The notes under the pieces: model-generated
What the model was told of the DNA's origin: nothing
Seen by the model: only the letters and a program-made list of their open reading frames with translations
Databases searched by the model: none
Translations under genes and position numbers: made by a program
From: CAZOZZ01 sp965247425
GTDB lineage: Bacteria; Acidobacteriota; Terriglobia; 20CM-2-55-15
DNA length: 64,000 nucleotides
Assembly: GCA_965247425.1 (NCBI GenBank)
Contig: OZ252023.1
Span: 3,038,001-3,102,000 of the forward strand
Direction: 5' to 3'
Shown here: piece after piece, positions 59,999 to 64,000 of the stretch
Numbering within the stretch: the stretch's first letter is position 1
Layout: every line of letters begins with the position of its first letter

Positions 59999-60081
59999 CT
60001 TAATCCCTATCGTATCGTCGCCACCCACGCCCGAAGGGCACCGCGGCCCGATCGAATTACCGGCAAGCGCGCCCCGTGGCG

Positions 60082-61131
60082 CTAAACAGGCAACCCGACT
60101 TCTTTGAATGCCGCACGCGCCGTCTGCGTGGTTCCTTGCGGTGCGACGCCGTTCTTTACCTGGACGCGGGCCGATTCCACGAGCACATCCACCGCATCGT
60201 TGAAGCTCGCCGTCGGCCACAGGTTCTGGAGGGCATGGTACCAGACCTTCCCTGCCACCGGAGTTCCGATGTCGGTCGCAACCAGGTAAAACACCTTGTT
60301 CATAATGCCGCTGTTGATGTGTACGCCCTGATTGTCGGCAGGTCCAGCGTAGTAGTCATTCATGTGATCTGGTTGTGGATCCTTGCCCATCAGAGGGTTG
60401 TCATAGGCCGTGCCCGGCGAGCTCATAGAGCGCAGAGCTTCGCCATACAGTGTCGGGCCCATGATCTCGTTGCCGACCAGCCAGTCCGCGGAATGCGCGT
60501 CTTGTCCTAGCGAGTCCTGTGTGATGACACTACCGAACACGTCGGAGAAGTGCTCGTTGAGGGCGCCGGACTGGCCATAGTAGTCCAGATTCGCCGTGAA
60601 CTGAGTGACGCCGTGGGTGAGCTCGTGCGCAACCACATCCAGGGATTTTGCGAAGCTGACGAAGATGGCGCCGTCGCCGTCGCCGAAGGCCATCTCGTCA
60701 CCGTCCCAGAAGGCGTTCATGAAGTCCACTCCCACATGGACGTTCAGGATGAGATTCATGCCTTGATTATCGATCGAGTTCCGATTGAGCTCGTTTTGAA
60801 AGTAGTCACGGGTAGCGCCGGCATACTTGTAGATGTCGTTGACATCGTCGTCGCCTGTGGCCGCATCCCCTTCCGCTCGTGCCAGTGGTAAAACGCGGAG
60901 CGCCCATTGGTTCTGGCAATTGTAAACTTCGCGACCTGCGGTGCCCGGCGCAGGAGCCGCCACCCCAGCGAGAAGGGCCTCCATCGAAACCCAACGCGTG
61001 GCCCGTTTGCCCCGGCTGATCTTGGCCTGTTGCACGCTCGCCCGTACGCTTTGGCGGGTCTGTTGATCACCCTTTCGCGCCATAGTGTCGAGCACGTGCG
61101 GTGGTATGTAGCTACAGTTGCATTTGTACAT
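60082..61131 (-). CDS. Protealysin-like M4 metalloprotease
   Basis: A 349-residue thermolysin-family protease. The zinc site VVAHELTHGVTQF near residue 165 gives HExxH, and GALNEHFSDVFGSVI supplies the third ligand glutamate. DNQGVHINSGIMNKVFYL and YHALQNLWPTASFNDAVDVL are M4 C-terminal blocks. The propeptide is short (MYKCNCSYIPPHVLDTMARKG, then about 45 residues) and no signal peptide is seen, as in protealysins, which stay in the cell or leave by other routes. GGGAG eight bases before ATG 61131 supports that start. The emfourin-like gene follows. Confidence 0.92.
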   Translation of the reverse strand: MYKCNCSYIPPHVLDTMARKGDQQTRQSVRASVQQAKISRGKRATRWVSMEALLAGVAAPAPGTAGREVYNCQNQWALRVLPLARAEGDAATGDDDVNDIYKYAGATRDYFQNELNRNSIDNQGMNLILNVHVGVDFMNAFWDGDEMAFGDGDGAIFVSFAKSLDVVAHELTHGVTQFTANLDYYGQSGALNEHFSDVFGSVITQDSLGQDAHSADWLVGNEIMGPTLYGEALRSMSSPGTAYDNPLMGKDPQPDHMNDYYAGPADNQGVHINSGIMNKVFYLVATDIGTPVAGKVWYHALQNLWPTASFNDAVDVLVESARVQVKNGVAPQGTTQTARAAFKEVGLPV

Positions 61132-61455
61132 TTCGCGATCTCCCTTTTGTCTCGAGTTGGGGCAGTTCCGATTGCTCTGTGTGATTTCAAGTGCAATTGT
61201 GCTTCCGGCACTGTGCGGGTTCACGCTCGTGTTTCCAGGCCGGTTCGAACGCTGGCGAATGAGTGGCTTGCGGTAAGTGCGCCGCCTATCAGCAGAATAC
61301 TGAGCCGCACAGGAGGCCGCGGCTCCAGTCCAGACTGATAGGTTGCCTATCGATACGGATACCCGAACGTGCCCGGTTCTGGTCGTACCCGGTAGGGCGC
61401 AGGGGTCGTCAGACCTCAGGCTTTGTCGTTCGTTCCAACAGATCCGAGGTTGGTG
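61132..61455. other. Spacer upstream of the M4 protease gene
   Basis: No gene recognised. It should contain the protease promoter on the minus strand. The part from 61320 to 61455 lies between the protease and the cut-off end of the membrane protein gene. Confidence 0.35.
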
Positions 61456-61575
61456 TTATTTTCGACGATACAGGTGAGGGCGACGGCGGGCTGCGTGTAG
61501 GGCTGGTGTGCTCCTTCCGCCGGTGCTCACCATCCATAAAAAAGTTGTCAGGACAGCCAGGAGTGTCACACCTAA
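61456..61575 (-). pseudogene. C-terminal end of an IS1380-split membrane protein
   Basis: Read from the IS1380 left border on the minus strand, the frame gives GVTLLAVLTTFLWMVSTGGR, then STPALHAARRRPHLYRRK and TAA at 61456-61458. Joining it across a single CTAA/TTAG target to the piece at 63314-64000 restores an uninterrupted frame (NLAI-L-GVTLLAV) and completes a membrane helix. It is the missing tail of that gene. Confidence 0.8.
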
Positions 61576-63313
61576 CCCGCATAAATCACCGAAAGGACCA
61601 GAAAAGGCCGCCCTGTTTGGCATAAATCGTTTGTCGAGAACGGTTCAGAAACCAAACGGAGGCGGCCCTTATGAGTACAGAGTGTAAACAAACCACGTTC
61701 GAATTTCACGGACTTCTTCAACGAAAAATGAAGGCGCGTTTCGACGGCGGCAAGATCACGTCTGACGCTGGAGTTCTGCTGCTGCGTGAAGTCGAAAAGC
61801 GGACCGGTTTGATCGATGGATTGGCGGGGTGTTTTAGCGATCATCGCGACCAACGGTTGATCGAACACACCGTGAAGGAGCTGTTGGGACAGCGGGTCTA
61901 CGGGCTGTGCCTGGGATATGAAGACCTGAACGATCACGATCAGTTACGGACCGACCCGATGCTTGCGTTGGCGGTGGACAAAGCGGATCCGCTGGGAACG
62001 AATCGACGACAGGCCGGCGACTGGGGAAAGGCGTTGGCGGGCAAGAGCACGCTAAACCGATTGGAGTTGACCGGCGCCGAAGTCGGCGACCAGGAGCGGT
62101 ACAAGAAGATCGCTATGGATGGGGACAAGATCGATCGTTGGATGGTCGATGCGTTTGTGGCAGCCCATGACAACACGGCGCCCGAAGAGATCGTTCTGGA
62201 TCTGGACGCGACCGATGATCCGATCCATGGTCAACAGGAAGGCCGGTTCTTTCACGGCTACTACCGCAACTACTGCTATCTGCCCTTGTACATCTTCTGT
62301 GGAGAGCATCTGTTGTGCGCTCGGCTGCGCCCGTCCAATATCGATGGGGCGGCAGGATCAGTCGATGAATTGGAACGTATCGTCGGCCAGATCCGTCAGA
62401 GCTGGCCGGACGTGTCGATCATCATTCGGGCCGATTCCGGATTCTGCCGGGATGCATTACTGGACTGGTGTGAAACCCACCAGGTCGATTATGTGATGGG
62501 GTTGGCCAAGAACGACCGCCTCAAGCGAGAGATCGCTGACCAGATGATTCAGGCTGAAGCGGAGTTTCAGACCACTGGGAAATCGGCACGAGTGTTTAAG
62601 GATTTCCTGTACCGGACTCGAAAGAGCTGGAGCCGCACTCGTCGCGTTGTTGGCAAAGCCGAGTTCCTGGCCAAGGGCGCCAATCCCCGATTCGTGGTGA
62701 CCTCACTGCCACCGGAACGACTCGGAGCCCAAGCGCTCTACGAAGATTTCTATTGCGCACGCGGCGACATGGAGAACCGGATCAAAGAACAGCAACTGGA
62801 TCTATTTGCCGACCGCACCAGTGCGGGAACCATGCGCGCCAATCAGCTCCGACTGTATCTGTCCTCAGCCGCCTACATGCTTATGCAGGCGTTGCGTCGT
62901 CTCGGTCTCAAAGATACCGCGATGGCCCATGCCCAATGCGGAACCATCCGTCTGAAGCTTCTTAAGATCGGTGCGCGTATCCGCCTCACGGTCCGCAACG
63001 TCTGGATCTCGATGTCGGAGGCCTATCCCTATGCCGACGTCTTTGCTCTCATAGTGAGAAACCTGCAATCAATTCCGCTTCGTTGCTGACGACACCGAAC
63101 CTTCAGATCCGAAAAACAGCGCCTCTCATCTGCCTCCCGGCGAGGCCTGCCTGCACTCGCCCATTCATGCCGATCTCCCGCCAAATGTCGCCGTGTCACA
63201 GGCTCAAAATCCGCCAATGTCCACGGCTCGCTCACTCTCAGCTCCAAGTCTCGCCGCAAATCGCTTCTCGTATCCGAACACCGATCGATTCTCCGATTGG
63301 TGATCCATCCGGG
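61576..63313 (+). mobile_element. IS1380-family element, copy 2 (1738 bp)
   Basis: Same ends and length as copy 1. The target duplication CTAA lies at 61572-61575 and 63314-63317. It splits a minus-strand membrane protein gene. Copies 1 and 2 are in direct orientation, 5.5 kb apart. Confidence 0.95.
61671..63089 (+). CDS. IS1380-family transposase, copy 2
   Basis: A 472-residue DDE transposase identical in translation to the protein at 54435-55853, with the same blocks (LDLDATDDPIHGQQEGRF, SIIIRADSGFCRDALL, RGDMENRIKEQQLDLF). It is intact and possibly active. Confidence 0.95.
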   Translation: MSTECKQTTFEFHGLLQRKMKARFDGGKITSDAGVLLLREVEKRTGLIDGLAGCFSDHRDQRLIEHTVKELLGQRVYGLCLGYEDLNDHDQLRTDPMLALAVDKADPLGTNRRQAGDWGKALAGKSTLNRLELTGAEVGDQERYKKIAMDGDKIDRWMVDAFVAAHDNTAPEEIVLDLDATDDPIHGQQEGRFFHGYYRNYCYLPLYIFCGEHLLCARLRPSNIDGAAGSVDELERIVGQIRQSWPDVSIIIRADSGFCRDALLDWCETHQVDYVMGLAKNDRLKREIADQMIQAEAEFQTTGKSARVFKDFLYRTRKSWSRTRRVVGKAEFLAKGANPRFVVTSLPPERLGAQALYEDFYCARGDMENRIKEQQLDLFADRTSAGTMRANQLRLYLSSAAYMLMQALRRLGLKDTAMAHAQCGTIRLKLLKIGARIRLTVRNVWISMSEAYPYADVFALIVRNLQSIPLRC

Positions 63314-64000
63314 CTAAGATCGCAAGATTTGAAGGTCCAGCACCCGACCCGCCAAACGCTCTAAACTGGAATACCCAGTTCACGCTCGTGTAGTAGGCAA
63401 GCACGCTTCCCATGCCGCCGACAATAAACAAGACAAAGCTGGACAACTGGCTGGGGAGGACTATGTAGGCCAATGTGCAAAGTATGCAGAGACAGAAGAC
63501 CAAAACGGCGAATGGGGCCACCGACCCATTTGAGCTCAGCGGGTCGATAATCTGAGCCTCTCCCATGCTATAGCTGCGGAACGCCGGCCATAGGGTCAGG
63601 GCCACTGTGGCAGCGGCGAGGACACCGGCGGCCCGAGGAAGAAAGGCTTCCACGTGTTCATTGCCCGCCGACGTCTTTCGGAGGGCGCCAAGCATTAGAG
63701 TAGTGAACCAGATGTAGGCACCCCCAAAGGCGACGACCGCGACTGTAGCGAGGAAGCCGGCCCGTCTGATCGCTTGACCGAACTCCGTCTCAGCGTCGCG
63801 TGGCAGAAACCAGAGAAAGACCATTGCTTCAACCAACAAGTCGTCGTCCTTTTGCTCCATGGACTGTTGTTCAAATGCGCTGGCGGCTTGCTTGATCGCA
63901 TCCGGTCTTCTTTCCAGGACAGGAACGATCCGTTGTGCGAATACCTCCACAATCCTCTGGTTGCGCGCAACTCGTGCACTGCCCTCTTCGCAATGTTGAT
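63314..64000 (-). pseudogene. Membrane protein, N-terminal part, split by IS1380 (5' end off window)
   Basis: The frame is open from the window edge (EEGSARVARNQRIVEVFAQR) through a helical charged region to hydrophobic segments. These are FLATVAVVAFGGAYIWFTTLM, AAGVLAAATVALTLWPAF, FAVLVFCLCILCTLAYIV and SSFVLFIVGGMGSVLAYY. It ends near GAGPSNLAIL where IS1380 copy 2 enters. A GTG at 63950 is a possible start, but the frame continues upstream without a stop, so the true start may be outside. No family was recognised; with the 61456-61575 tail it would have about five membrane helices. Confidence 0.75.

Overview
The window is a 64-kb piece of a bacterial chromosome of fairly high G+C. It fits Acidobacteriota or a close relative. 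Pointers to that lineage are the futalosine-route menaquinone gene mqnE, several PAS/GAF hybrid histidine kinases, a relic of a PknB-type kinase, a DUF4097 protein and many dispersed palindromic repeats. This assignment is an inference from gene content; no rRNA is present.

Left part (1-25.6 kb) is mostly ordinary chromosome. On the minus strand it holds the start of nadA and a set of smc, purC, cvpA and a Fis-like gene. On the plus strand it holds an HDOD protein plus hybrid kinase, a CMD protein plus secreted esterase, and a degenerate UvrC-like protein overlapping an ornithine-cyclodeaminase-like gene. Further right come a FadR-type regulator, a DNA/RNA nuclease, an Rrf2 regulator, dinB, a TPR lipoprotein coupled to a double cyclophilin, a HAD phosphatase, a YHS protein, a DUF374 acyltransferase and a rhodanese-MoeB fusion.

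Middle and right parts (25.6-64 kb) look like an accessory or eroding region. They hold two 2750-bp IS21-family copies in inverse orientation with different 6-bp target duplications, and two 1738-bp IS1380-family copies with 4-bp duplications. An IS3-family element, a frameshifted IS256-family element and an IS91 relic are also present. Gene fragments include a metallo-beta-lactamase-fold protein, a Ser/Thr kinase, a BrnT/HTH mosaic, a JmjC-cupin protein and a membrane protein cut in two by IS1380. Intact cargo includes exonuclease III, gamma-glutamyltransferase, a methyltransferase, two histidine kinases, a radical-SAM/methyltransferase/mqnE set, an acyl-CoA dehydrogenase, a thioredoxin-fold protein, a class V aminotransferase and a protealysin-like M4 protease with a probable emfourin inhibitor gene. 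The 3' half of a tRNA-Leu at 59.5 kb looks like an attachment-site scar.

The most distinctive feature is a family of five ~166-bp full-length palindromes (700, 16612, 17638, 26568, 54145) with 22-bp terminal inverted repeats and TA-type flanks. Three of the five lie exactly in the TAG stop codon of the gene beside them and preserve that stop. A second palindrome family (3947-4124, relic at 32213) has the same architecture. A third family (~102 bp; 29739, 38175, 43984) sits at the cut ends of broken reading frames. No CRISPR array, complete tRNA or rRNA was seen.
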